Shown in pieces: positions 31,628 through 40,160 of a DNA stretch of 53,454 nucleotides (positions are counted from its first letter, which is position 1; each line of letters begins with the position of its first letter). Under the pieces are notes generated by a model. The model searched no databases. It saw only the letters and a list, made by a program, of their open reading frames with translations, and was not told the origin of the DNA. Where the stretch lies: NCBI GenBank assembly GCA_026706075.1, contig JAPOZM010000061.1, positions 1 to 53,454 of the forward strand, given 5' to 3'. This DNA is from Gemmatimonadaceae bacterium. GTDB lineage: Bacteria > Latescibacterota > UBA2968 > UBA8231. Made by a program: the position numbers and the translations under genes.

Positions 31628-31655
31628 TTGACCAGCCAGGGGCGCGGCCTAGATT
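31628..31655 (+). promoter_or_regulatory. Sigma-70-type promoter for the SEC-C/rfbC/PRTase genes
   Basis: TTGACC at 31628-31633, 16-nt spacer, TAGATT at 31650-31655. Leader of about 20 nt to ATG 31681 with CAGGAGCGGAGAG as ribosome binding site. Two direct copies of TTCTGAG (31588-31594 and 31609-31615), 21 nt apart, lie upstream. Confidence 0.5.
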
Positions 31656-31680
31656 CGGGCGGCCATTCAGGAGCGGAGAG

Positions 31681-32316
31681 ATGGACGCGGACGCCGCACG
31701 GACCCTGCAGGAGTTCTGCGAGACGAACGGCATCCGGCGGCTCGAGGCGGAGGAGATCCTGGAGCTGCTGGCGGACGGGGAAGATCCCGAGTGGATCGCC
31801 TCCCAGGCGGCGGCCGACCGCCCCGGCTCGGCGGAGCCCCTCGCCGTCCTGCTCGCGGAACTGGCGCCGAGGGTTCGCCCGGCCGAGGTCGAGGAGGCAG
31901 ATCCGGCGGAAGAGGCGCGGGACCCCGCGGAAGCGGCCTCCGCTTCCGGCATCGACGTCGAGGGGCAGCTGGCCGCCCTCGGGCAGGCGCTTCCCCCCGG
32001 TGTCGACCCCGCGCAGCTGCAGCAGGTCCTCGACTCGCCGCGGGGCCGGCTGATGGCCGACTTCGGCCTGTTCTGCCAGGAAGGCGGCCACGAGTCACCC
32101 GGCGAGGAGGATCTGCACCGGCTCCACGACGAGTGGCTGCAAACGCCGCGAGACGGTCTCGACGGGCGGCGCCCCGCTGAGATGCTGGAGGGAGAGCGGC
32201 TGCTGCCGGAGCGGGTGGTCACCTTCCGGCGAGAGCAGCCCAAGGTGGGGCGCAACGACCCCTGTCCCTGTGGCAGCGGCCGCAAGCACAAGAAGTGCTG
32301 CGGGCGAGGAGGCTGA
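31681..32316 (+). CDS. SEC-C zinc-motif protein of unknown function
   Basis: 211 residues. The C-terminal [20 protein letters not shown] is a SEC-C zinc finger, as found at the end of SecA and in many small proteins. The remainder is acidic and Ala-rich, with helical stretches ([36 protein letters not shown]) that I cannot assign. The zinc finger suggests ribosome or SecB-like contact; that is known for SecA and only inferred here. Co-directional with the RmlC-like gene four bases on. Confidence 0.8.
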   Translation: MDADAARTLQEFCETNGIRRLEAEEILELLADGEDPEWIASQAAADRPGSAEPLAVLLAELAPRVRPAEVEEADPAEEARDPAEAASASGIDVEGQLAALGQALPPGVDPAQLQQVLDSPRGRLMADFGLFCQEGGHESPGEEDLHRLHDEWLQTPRDGLDGRRPAEMLEGERLLPERVVTFRREQPKVGRNDPCPCGSGRKHKKCCGRGG

Positions 32317-32320
32317 GGAC

Positions 32321-32860
32321 GTGGAGCGCAGGGAAGGTCGGATCGCCGGCGTCTTCACCGTCGAGCTGGACGTCTTCGGCGACGACCGCGGCCGGTTCGC
32401 CGAGATCTTCCGCCGCGAGTGGTTCCCTGGACGCGCCTGGGACCGGCTCCAGGTCAACCGCTCGCACTCGGGTCCCGGGGTCCTCCGCGGCCTGCACTTC
32501 CACCACTTCCAGGCCGACTGCTGGCACTGTGTGGCCGGCTCCCTGCGCGTCGGTCTGTACGACCTGCGGCGGCGTTCTCCGACCCGCGGCCTGGGCGAGA
32601 CCTTGCAGCTGGCCGGCGAGTCCTTCCGCACCCTCTTCATCCCGCCGGGGGTCGCCCACGGCTACCACACCCTCGCCGAGGCGACCTTCCTCTACGTCGT
32701 CGACCAGTACTACACCGGAGCCGACGAGCACGGCCTGGCCTGGGACGATCCCGGCCTCGGCCTCGACTGGGGTGTCGACCCCGGCAGGCCCCCGTTGATC
32801 TCCCACCGGGACGCCGTCAATCCGCGGCTTTGCGATCTCGACGAGGCCGACCTGCCCTGA
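32321..32860 (+). CDS. dTDP-4-dehydrorhamnose 3,5-epimerase-like cupin (RmlC/RfbC family)
   Basis: 179 residues. LDVFGDDRGRFAEIFRREWF, the catalytic-His block LRGLHFHHFQADCWHCVAGSL, VAHGYHTL and DEHGLAWDDPGLGLDWG follow the RmlC pattern. The usual Lys of the Q.K..V strand is not present, so substrate specificity may differ. The GTG at 32321 follows AGGAGG. No rmlA, B or D is adjacent. The stop overlaps the next ATG (TGATG). Confidence 0.8.
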   Translation: MERREGRIAGVFTVELDVFGDDRGRFAEIFRREWFPGRAWDRLQVNRSHSGPGVLRGLHFHHFQADCWHCVAGSLRVGLYDLRRRSPTRGLGETLQLAGESFRTLFIPPGVAHGYHTLAEATFLYVVDQYYTGADEHGLAWDDPGLGLDWGVDPGRPPLISHRDAVNPRLCDLDEADLP

Positions 32861-33714
32861 TGGACCTGCTCGAGTCCCTCGTGCGCTCCGAGGCGTTGCG
32901 CATCGCGCCCCCGGGGCAGGTGTTCTGGTACACCTCCGGCACGGTTGGACCGTACTACATCAACACCCACTTCCTCTTCGGCGGCCCGGAGCGCGCCGGG
33001 GAGCTGCTCGCCTTCATCGATGCCGAGTCGAGGTCCGCCGACTTCCACGCCCGCCTGCAGGAGCGCGTCTCCACGCAACTGGCTTCGGACCCGGGCTATG
33101 CCGGGGTGATCGACGCTCTCGCCGCCTCGATCCGCGGCCGTGAGCCCGGGGGTGGGGTCGACTGGGTCTCGGGAGGGGAGCGGCGGGACTGGTTCTTCTC
33201 CACGGGCGCCGCCCTGAGGACCGGCCTGCCGCACCTCTACCTCTACAAGGACGGCGGCGCCCTGATGGCCGAGGGGAACCTCCTGGCCCCGGTGGAGGAC
33301 CTGAGGGGCCGGCGTGCCGCCCACGTGGCCGACCTGGTGACCGAGGCCTCCTCCTACACGCGCGCCTGGATCCCGGCCTTGCGAGGCCGCGGCGGCGACA
33401 TGGCGGTGAGCGCCAACGTCGTCGACCGCGGACAGGGGGGGATGGCGGTGATAGCCGCCTGCGGAGTCGACGCCGAGGCGTGCCTGCGCGTCGACGGGGC
33501 GATGTTCGCCGAGTTGCACCGCCGCGGCCTGATCAGTGCGGCCCAGCACGCCGTGCTCGCCGACTACCTCGGCGACCCCGGCGGGGCCATGCGCCGCTTC
33601 CTCTTGGAGAATCCGGCCTTCCTGCAGGACGCCCTGGGCTCGAAGGACGAGCGCACCGCTCAACGGGCTCGGATGCTGGTGGAGAAGGACCCGTACGGGT
33701 TGAGGGAAGGCTGA
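32860..33714 (+). CDS. PyrE-like phosphoribosyltransferase-fold protein
   Basis: 284 residues, longer than PyrE (about 210). WYTSGTVGPYYINTHFLFGG, VDWVSGGERRDWFFS, HLYLYKDGG and HVADLVTEASSYTRAWIPAL are blocks I recognise from a conserved group in anaerobic Firmicutes that is annotated as orotate phosphoribosyltransferase. The PRPP motif is altered: the usual pair of Asp is Ala-Asp, and TTG.S is TEASS. Activity on orotate is therefore unproven. An N-terminal and a C-terminal helical part flank the PRTase core. Confidence 0.65.
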   Translation: MDLLESLVRSEALRIAPPGQVFWYTSGTVGPYYINTHFLFGGPERAGELLAFIDAESRSADFHARLQERVSTQLASDPGYAGVIDALAASIRGREPGGGVDWVSGGERRDWFFSTGAALRTGLPHLYLYKDGGALMAEGNLLAPVEDLRGRRAAHVADLVTEASSYTRAWIPALRGRGGDMAVSANVVDRGQGGMAVIAACGVDAEACLRVDGAMFAELHRRGLISAAQHAVLADYLGDPGGAMRRFLLENPAFLQDALGSKDERTAQRARMLVEKDPYGLREG

Positions 33715-33726
33715 GCCGCCTCAGCC
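33709..33726. terminator. Hairpin shared by the stops of the PRTase-like and smc genes
   Basis: GGCTGAG (33709-33715), loop CCGC, CTCAGCC (33720-33726): a perfect 7-bp stem with a 4-nt loop that includes both convergent stop codons. No T-run on either side. Placement suggests a compact two-way terminator or mRNA-end stabiliser. Confidence 0.5.
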
Positions 33727-36700
33727 GGCCGCTTCGAGCATCTCCTCCACAACCTGCACCGAGACCAGCTGCGACACGCCCTCCTCCGGCATGGTCACGC
33801 CGTGCAGGGAGTCGGCCGATGCCATGGACAGCTTGTTGTGGGTCACCAGAATGAACTGAGTGGTGCGTGCGAACTCGCGCAGCACCCGCAGGAAGCGCTC
33901 GGTGTTGGCGTCGTCCAGGGGCGCGTCGACCTCGTCGAGGATGCACCAGGGACTCGGCTTGACCAGGTAGATGGCGAAGAGCAGGGAGATCGCCGTCAGG
34001 GCACGCTCGCCGCCGGAGAGCAGGCCGATGCTCTGAAGGCGCTTGCCGCGGGGCCGGGCGGTGATCTCGATGTTCGACTCCAGGGGGTCTACGTCCGCCT
34101 CCAGTGACAGATCGGCCTCGCCGCCGGGAAAGAACCGGGCGAAGGTCTCGCGGAACTTCTCGCGGATCTCGCCGAAGGTCTCGCGGAACTTGCTCCGGGC
34201 GACGCGGTCGATGCGCTGAAGGGCCTTGCGCAGATCCTCGGCGGCCGACTCGAGGTCGTCGCGCTGGCGGCAGAGGAAGTCGTAGCGCTCCTTCTGCTCC
34301 TCGTAGTCTTGCAGCACCCCCACGTCAACCGATCCCAGCCGGGCGATGGAGCGGCGGATCCGCTCCAGCCGCTCGGCGGCGGCGGCGGCGTCGAAGTCGG
34401 TCTCGTCCAGGGGGCCGAGGGAGGCTACGGCAACCTCGTATTCCTCGTTCAGGCGCCCCTCGATCCGGCGGCACTCGGCCTTCATCTCCGCCAGCTGCAG
34501 CTCCTGCCGATGGCGGCGCTCCTGATCGGCGCCCAGTTCCCGCTGCAGGCGGCCGATCTCCTCCTCCAGCCCGCGGGCCCCGGTGGTGCGGTCCTGCCAC
34601 TGGCGGTGGCGTTCCTGACGCTCGCCTTCCAGGCCCTCGCGTTCCTGGTGCCGGACGGCCAGCTGGGTGGTGATCGCCTCTTCTTCGGCCCCCAGGCGGG
34701 CCCTCTCCCGGTCGGCCCGGGAGACCTCGTCCTGCAGCCGCTCGATCGAGGTCTGGTGGCCCTTGCGGAGGCCCTCAAGGCGCCCACACTCGTCCCGCAG
34801 GCCCCTGGCCTCGGCGTCGATCCGGACGCTCTCCAGGCGCAGGCCGTTGAGGGCCTCCTGCTGCTCCCGGCGAGCCCCCTCGGCGGCTTTCAGCCGCTCC
34901 TCCCCGGCCTGGATCCGGCCTTCGAGTTCCGAGATCTCCTCCTCGATCGCGGCCAGCCGGGCCTCCTCCCGGGGGGCGCGGCCGGCCAGCCCCTGCAGCT
35001 TCCCCTCGGTGGCGGCCAGACGGGCCTGCTGCTGCTCCCGCCGCGCCCTCAGCCGGTCCTGCTCCTCGCGGGCGGAGCGCAGTTGCAGGCGCTCTCCGGC
35101 TTCGGCCCGGCCTTCGTCCTCCAGCCCCCGGGTCAGGGCCTCGACGCGGGCATCGAGGATGCCGCAGCGCCTGACCTGCGCCGCGGCCAGCGCCTCGGCG
35201 GCAGCCAGACGCGCCTGCCGGCGGGACAGAGCGAAGCGCAGTTCGGCGATCTCCCGCCGCCGGTGGAGCAGGCCCTCCTCCGGCGCCTCGGCGCCTCCGG
35301 CCAGACGTCCGTCGGTGCCGATTCCCTCGCCGCCGGCGGTCACCAGGCGCAAGGGCAGTCCGCGGTGCCGGCGGGCGATGGCGACAGCCGTGGGCAGATC
35401 GTCCACGACGAAGGTGTTGTGCAGCAGTCGGTTCAACAGCGGAGCCAGGTGGTCCCCCGCCCGGACCCGCTCCGCCAGGGGCCCCGAGACCCCGTCGACG
35501 CCGCTCGGGTCCATGGCCGGTTCCGCGGGGGCGTCCTGCCAGGAGAGGGGGTAGATCCCGGCGCGGCCGGAGCGTCCGCGCAGGTACTCCAGAGCCTCCA
35601 GCAGGCCCTCGTCCCCGCGGGCCACGAGGGCCTCCACGGCATCGCCCAGGGCGGTCTCCACGGCGCGTTCCAGGCCTGGCTCGACCTCGATCAGGTCCCC
35701 GAGGACGCCCTCGAACAGCCCGGAGCAGGGGGAATCGACGAGCAGTGCCCGGACTCCCCCGGCGTAGCCTTCGTACCCGGAGCGCAACCGCTCAAGACCC
35801 TGCAGGCGGGCGCGCCCGGACTCGATTTCGCGGCGCAGGTCGGCCAGGGGCCCGCCGCGGGCGGAGACCGCCGACTCGGCTTCGGACCCTCGCCTGGCGG
35901 CAGAGTCCAGGGCGGCGGAGACGGCCGTGATCCGGCCCCGGCGCGTCTCCAGCAGCGACTCGGCCGCCGCCACCGACCCGCGCGCCTGGTTCAGGCCGTC
36001 GTCGTCCTCGGCGGCCTCGGCGCGCAGGTGCTCCGCCATCTGTTCCAGCCCCTGGCGCTCGCTGCGCAGGCGGGCCATCGACTCGCTGCCCTCGCTCTTC
36101 TCGCGCAGCAGCTCGCGCAGGCGGCGGTTCTCGCCCTCCAGTCCGGCTCGGACCGAGTCGAACTCCTCGTCGGCGGCGCCGGTCCTCTCCTTCTGGGACC
36201 GCAGGCGATCCGCCATTCCCGAAGCCTCGGCCTCCGACCGCTCCAGGCTCGATCGGGTCTCGTCCAGGCGGGCGCCGGTCTCGCCAAGCTGGCGCCGGGA
36301 CTCCTCCCGCTGTCCGGCGGCGCGCTGCATCGACTCGTCCCTGGCCTTGCGCTGCTCCCGCGACGAGACGAGGTGCGTGTCGAGGGCGTGGATCTCCTCC
36401 TGGCACTGCGAGAGGCGCCGGCCGGCCTCCTGCAGGGCTCCCTCGGACTCGGTGAGGCCGAGGCGCTCCGTCTCCAGCTCCGCTTCGAGGCCCGTGAACC
36501 TCGTCAGCCCCGCCTCGACCGTCCTCGACAGCTCGTCGAACTCCTGCTGCAGGGGTTGCAGCCGCTCCTGAAGGGAGAAGAACTCGTGCCGTCCGTGGCG
36601 CACGTCGAGGTCGTCGAGCTCGGCCTTGAGCTCCTGGTAGCGGCGGGCCCTGCCAACCTGCCGTCCGAGGAGGTCGACGTTGCGCTTGATCTCGCCGACG

Positions 36701-37281
36701 ACATCCTCGATGCGCTGCAGGTCCGCCCGCGTCGACTCGAGCTTGCTCCAGGTCGACCGCCGGCGGGCCTTGTACTTGGTGATCCCCGCCGCCTCCTCGA
36801 GGATGCGGCGGCGGTTCTCGGTCCGGTCGTCGACGATCTCGTCGACCATCCCCTGCTCCATGACCGAGTAGGCCCCCGGGCCCAGGCCTGTGTCCATCAG
36901 CAGGTTCTGGATGTCGAGGAGCCGGCAGGGGACCTTGTTCAGCAGATAGTCGCTGTCGCCCGAGCGGAAGAGGCGGCGGGTGATCGTCACCTCCGAGTAG
37001 TCGATGGCCAACCCCTGCTCGGCGTTGTCGATGGTCAGCGATACCTCGCACATCCCCAGGGGCTTGCGGCCCCGGGTGCCGGCGAAGATCACGTCCTCCA
37101 TGCGGTGGCCGCGGACAGCGCCGGCGCGCTGCTCGCCGAGGACCCAGCGGATCGCCTCGACGATGTTGGACTTGCCGCAGCCGTTGGGACCCACGATCCC
37201 GGAGATCCCGGGGCCGAAGGGGATCTCGGTCTTGTCGAGGAAGGACTTGAAGCCGAAGACGTCGAGATGGGTCAGGCGCAA
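33721..37281 (-). CDS. smc: Chromosome partition protein SMC
   Basis: 1186 residues. Walker A GPNGCGKSN at 31-39 and the N-terminus LTHLDVFGFKSFLDKTEI are diagnostic. Long coiled coils flank a hinge near residues 500-660 (GYEGYAGGVRALL onwards). The C-terminal head has LLSGGERALTAISLLFAIYL and Walker B PWCILDEVDAPLDD. I chose the TTG at 37281: it follows GAGGAG and gives the family start; a GTG at 37338 would add 19 Pro/Arg-rich residues. Condenses and segregates the chromosome with ScpA/ScpB, which are not in this window. The stop faces the PRTase-like gene. Confidence 0.95.
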   Translation of the reverse strand: MRLTHLDVFGFKSFLDKTEIPFGPGISGIVGPNGCGKSNIVEAIRWVLGEQRAGAVRGHRMEDVIFAGTRGRKPLGMCEVSLTIDNAEQGLAIDYSEVTITRRLFRSGDSDYLLNKVPCRLLDIQNLLMDTGLGPGAYSVMEQGMVDEIVDDRTENRRRILEEAAGITKYKARRRSTWSKLESTRADLQRIEDVVGEIKRNVDLLGRQVGRARRYQELKAELDDLDVRHGRHEFFSLQERLQPLQQEFDELSRTVEAGLTRFTGLEAELETERLGLTESEGALQEAGRRLSQCQEEIHALDTHLVSSREQRKARDESMQRAAGQREESRRQLGETGARLDETRSSLERSEAEASGMADRLRSQKERTGAADEEFDSVRAGLEGENRRLRELLREKSEGSESMARLRSERQGLEQMAEHLRAEAAEDDDGLNQARGSVAAAESLLETRRGRITAVSAALDSAARRGSEAESAVSARGGPLADLRREIESGRARLQGLERLRSGYEGYAGGVRALLVDSPCSGLFEGVLGDLIEVEPGLERAVETALGDAVEALVARGDEGLLEALEYLRGRSGRAGIYPLSWQDAPAEPAMDPSGVDGVSGPLAERVRAGDHLAPLLNRLLHNTFVVDDLPTAVAIARRHRGLPLRLVTAGGEGIGTDGRLAGGAEAPEEGLLHRRREIAELRFALSRRQARLAAAEALAAAQVRRCGILDARVEALTRGLEDEGRAEAGERLQLRSAREEQDRLRARREQQQARLAATEGKLQGLAGRAPREEARLAAIEEEISELEGRIQAGEERLKAAEGARREQQEALNGLRLESVRIDAEARGLRDECGRLEGLRKGHQTSIERLQDEVSRADRERARLGAEEEAITTQLAVRHQEREGLEGERQERHRQWQDRTTGARGLEEEIGRLQRELGADQERRHRQELQLAEMKAECRRIEGRLNEEYEVAVASLGPLDETDFDAAAAAERLERIRRSIARLGSVDVGVLQDYEEQKERYDFLCRQRDDLESAAEDLRKALQRIDRVARSKFRETFGEIREKFRETFARFFPGGEADLSLEADVDPLESNIEITARPRGKRLQSIGLLSGGERALTAISLLFAIYLVKPSPWCILDEVDAPLDDANTERFLRVLREFARTTQFILVTHNKLSMASADSLHGVTMPEEGVSQLVSVQVVEEMLEAAG

Positions 37282-37414
37282 GGCCGGAATCTCCTCGCCG
37301 GAGGCGCGGGCGCGGGAGGGGGAGAGGGGGCGGACCACTACCGGCTGGGGAGCAGCACAGGAACGATACCATCATGTGGGGACCCTGGCAAGACAGGGCG
37401 GGTCTCCCGGACGG

Positions 37415-37900
37415 TCAGAAGTCGAGGACCGAATCGTCGGGGAGCTCGTCGTCTCGGCCCATGCCGATGACGTGCTCGTCGGTGATCTCGCGGCGTCCCC
37501 CGAAGCCGCCGTCGACCTCGTGCCAGTGGCCGATCCCGGGCTCGCCGCGGCGCCAGCACAGGTAGACCCAGCGGCCCTCGAAGGTCGTGGGGAAGTCGAC
37601 GATCCCCTGTTCCAGGCCGCCGGCGGGGAACCGCAGCCCGTGGCCGAGGATGTCCTCGCGCACGATCCTCTCCACCGCCGCTGACTCGGTCTCCATGGCG
37701 CGGCGGTGGTCGAGGAGCTCGGCGTGGTCCGGGTTATCGGCCGACTCGACATCGTCACCCCACAAGGTCTGCAGGATCTGCAGGCCTTCGTAATGCCGGA
37801 GCCAGCTCTCCCGGTGCCGGTCCAGCCGTTCGAGGACCGACTCCAGCCAGGGGATCATGCCGTTCGCCTGGTCGACGGTGAAGGGGCGGTGGGAGGCCAT
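37415..37900 (-). CDS. DUF2203 family protein
   Basis: 161 residues. The start FTVDQANGMIPWLESVLERL matches the f....An..lP.l..ll..l opening of DUF2203. The C-terminal WVYLCWRRGEPGIGHWHEVDGGFGGR is the conserved block (v.LCW..GE..i..wH....GF..R). Function is not established. ATG 37900 fits the usual N-terminus. It precedes smc on the same strand with a 133-nt gap in which I see no clear element. Confidence 0.8.
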   Translation of the reverse strand: MASHRPFTVDQANGMIPWLESVLERLDRHRESWLRHYEGLQILQTLWGDDVESADNPDHAELLDHRRAMETESAAVERIVREDILGHGLRFPAGGLEQGIVDFPTTFEGRWVYLCWRRGEPGIGHWHEVDGGFGGRREITDEHVIGMGRDDELPDDSVLDF

Positions 37901-37925
37901 GGCCGTCGAATATACGGCGGTCCGG

Positions 37926-37948
37926 CGGCTCCCGGGGACCGGGAGCCG
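37926..37948. repeat. Perfect 10-bp inverted repeat in the DUF2203/gatC divergent region
   Basis: CGGCTCCCGG, loop GGA, CCGGGAGCCG. It lies 26 nt upstream of the DUF2203 start and just before the gatC promoter. On the plus strand it is followed by CACTTTTCTT, giving a terminator-like look, but no plus-strand gene precedes it. It could be an operator or a leader hairpin of the DUF2203 mRNA. Confidence 0.6.
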
Positions 37949-37963
37949 AGGATGCCACTTTTC

Positions 37964-37992
37964 TTGCGCCGGCCCCGGGGCAGGGGCATATT
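37964..37992 (+). promoter_or_regulatory. Possible promoter of gatC-pyrG
   Basis: TTGCGC at 37964-37969, 17-nt spacer, CATATT at 37987-37992. Both boxes match at four of six positions. It sits in the divergent gap at the right distance from gatC. Confidence 0.4.
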
Positions 37993-38000
37993 TCACGCGC

Positions 38001-38019
38001 GCCCGGGCCTGCCCCGGGC
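38001..38019 (+). promoter_or_regulatory. Hairpin at the predicted 5' end of the gatC-pyrG mRNA
   Basis: GCCCGGG (38001-38007), loop CCTGC, CCCGGGC (38013-38019): a perfect 7-bp G/C stem directly after the predicted start site, followed by ATTCTTCGTT. It may stabilise or attenuate the transcript; nothing proves either. Confidence 0.4.
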
Positions 38020-38038
38020 ATTCTTCGTTGAGGCTTCC

Positions 38039-38326
38039 ATGGCGGTCACCATCGACGACGTGAAGCGGGTTGCGGCCCTGGCCCGCCTGGATCTGTCGGC
38101 GCCGCAGGAAGAGCGCCTCACCGCCGAGCTCGGCCGCATCCTCGCCTACATGGAAAAGCTCAACGAGCTCGACACCGACGGCGTGGAGCCCACCTCCCAC
38201 GCCACGCCGATGGCCGGCGTCCTGCGCCGGGACGAGGCCGTGCCCTTCGACGGACGGACGGAACTGCTCGCCCAGGCGCCCGACACGAGGGACGGGTGTT
38301 TCCGGGTCCCCAGGATCATCGAGTGA
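38039..38326 (+). CDS. gatC: Asp-tRNA(Asn)/Glu-tRNA(Gln) amidotransferase subunit C
   Basis: 95 residues. The pattern VKRVAALARLDLSAPQEERL, LGRILAYMEKLNELDTDGVEPTSHA and the ending DGCFRVPRIIE is GatC throughout. GatC holds GatA and GatB together for transamidation of mischarged tRNA. gatA and gatB are not adjacent; pyrG follows instead. ATG at 38039 with a weak GAGG-type ribosome site (TTGAGGC). Confidence 0.94.
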   Translation: MAVTIDDVKRVAALARLDLSAPQEERLTAELGRILAYMEKLNELDTDGVEPTSHATPMAGVLRRDEAVPFDGRTELLAQAPDTRDGCFRVPRIIE

Positions 38327-38381
38327 GCCATTCCGCGCGGCTCCGGGGCCGCTGCGGCGCCACAGGAGCCGGAGGAAGAGT

Positions 38382-40160
38382 GTGACGGAGTACGCGGGTC
38401 CCAAGTTCATCGTCGTCGCCGGCGGCGTGATGAGCGGCGTCGGCAAGGGGCTCACCACCGCCTCCATGGGCCGCATCCTCCGCGAGTACGGGTACCGCAC
38501 CACCGCCGTCAAGATCGATCCCTACATCAACTACGACGCCGGCACGATGCGGCCCACCGAGCACGGCGAGGTCTTCGTCACCGACGACGGCGGCGAGATC
38601 GACCAGGACCTGGGCAACTACGAGCGCTTCCTGGGCATCGACCTGCCGCGGCGCAACAACCTGACCACCGGCCAGATCTACCACACCGTCATCGAGCGCG
38701 AGCGCCGGGGCGAGTACCTCGGCCACACCGTGCAACCCATCCCCCACCTCACCGACGAGGTGCAGCGCCGCATCGTCGAGGCCGGCGAGGGATTCGACAT
38801 CGTCCTCATCGAGATCGGCGGCACCGGCGGGGACTACGAGAACGAGTTGTTCCTCTTCGCCGTGAAGGGCATGGAGCGTGAGCTCGGCGAGGAGCACTTC
38901 CTCTACGTGCTGATCACCTATCTGCCCATTCCCAGCCACGTGGGGGAGATGAAGACGAAGCCGACGCAGCAGGCGATCCGGCTGCTGTCCCAGCAAGGCA
39001 TCTTTCCCGACTTCATCATCTGCCGCGCCGAGACCCCCCTCGACGATGTGCGCAAGAAGAAGATCATGGTCAACGCCAACGTGCCGAAGGAGCACATCAT
39101 CTCGGCGCCGGACATGGCCACGATATACGACATCCCGGTCCGCCTGGAGGAGGAAGGGCTGGGGGCGAAGATGCTGGCAAAGTTGGGGTTCGAGCCCCGG
39201 CGCCAGCCCGACTGGGACCGCTGGGAGAGGCTGTTGGAGCACAGCAAGAGCCCGGCCCGCAGGCTGCCCGTGGCGATGGTCGGCAAGTACGTCGAGATCG
39301 GCGACTTCCAGCTCACGGACTCCTACATCTCGGTGAACCAGTCCCTGCTGCACGCCGGCGTGTCCCGCGACACCGGCGTGGACATCACCTGGATCGACGG
39401 CCGCGACTTCGAGAGCGGCGAGCGCAGCGTCGAGGAGTTGCTGGACTACGGCGGCATCATCGTGCCGGGGGCCTTCGGCGAGGGGGGAGCGGAGGGTGTG
39501 ATCGCCGCCATCCGCCTGGCCCGCGAGCAGGGGGTGCCCTTTCTGGGGCTGTGCTACGGCATGCAGCTGGCCGTCATCGAGTACGCCCGCCACGTGGCCG
39601 GCATCGAGCGCGCCACCTCCGAGGAGTTCTCCGACGACTCCGACTACCAGGTGGTGGCCATCCAGGAAAGCCAGAAGCACGCCCTGGAGGAGAATCGCTA
39701 CGGCGCCAGCATGCGCCTCGGCGCCTACGCCGCGGTGCTGCGCAAGGACAGCCGGGTCCTCGAGATCTACGAGCGCTCGGGCCGGATCCTCGAGGACGGG
39801 GCGCGCATCCGCCAGCTCCTCGACACCCCCGAGGAGTCCTTCCGCATCGGACAGATCATGATCGACCGCGACAAGGTAGTGCTGGAGCGTCACCGCCACC
39901 GCTACGAGATCTCGCCGCGTTTCGTCGAGCTCCTCGAGGAGGAGGGCCTGGTGTTCTCCGGGCACCACCGCCGCGTCGACGGCACGCGCCTGATGGAGTT
40001 CATCGAGCTGCCCGATCACCCGTTCTTCATCGCCACCCAGGCCCACCCCGAGTTCAAGTCCCGGATGGACAACCCTGCGCCCCTGTTCTCCGGGTTCGTC
40101 GACGCGGCCCTGGTCCACCGGGCCGAGCGGGCCGCCGATGTCCGCGCCGCGGCCCCCTGA
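38382..40160 (+). CDS. pyrG: CTP synthase
   Basis: 592 residues, longer than the usual 535-550. The N-terminal ammonia-ligase domain has FIVVAGGVMSGVGKGLTTAS and KIDPYINYDAGTMRPTEHGE. The C-terminal class-I glutaminase has nucleophile Cys391 in GLCYGMQL and the HP.E end in QAHPEFKSR. Between LGAY and ERHRHRYE (about residues 450-500) there are 52 residues where about 20 are common, an insertion of roughly 30. GTG at 38382 after GGAGGAAGAGT. Confidence 0.96.
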   Translation: MTEYAGPKFIVVAGGVMSGVGKGLTTASMGRILREYGYRTTAVKIDPYINYDAGTMRPTEHGEVFVTDDGGEIDQDLGNYERFLGIDLPRRNNLTTGQIYHTVIERERRGEYLGHTVQPIPHLTDEVQRRIVEAGEGFDIVLIEIGGTGGDYENELFLFAVKGMERELGEEHFLYVLITYLPIPSHVGEMKTKPTQQAIRLLSQQGIFPDFIICRAETPLDDVRKKKIMVNANVPKEHIISAPDMATIYDIPVRLEEEGLGAKMLAKLGFEPRRQPDWDRWERLLEHSKSPARRLPVAMVGKYVEIGDFQLTDSYISVNQSLLHAGVSRDTGVDITWIDGRDFESGERSVEELLDYGGIIVPGAFGEGGAEGVIAAIRLAREQGVPFLGLCYGMQLAVIEYARHVAGIERATSEEFSDDSDYQVVAIQESQKHALEENRYGASMRLGAYAAVLRKDSRVLEIYERSGRILEDGARIRQLLDTPEESFRIGQIMIDRDKVVLERHRHRYEISPRFVELLEEEGLVFSGHHRRVDGTRLMEFIELPDHPFFIATQAHPEFKSRMDNPAPLFSGFVDAALVHRAERAADVRAAAP

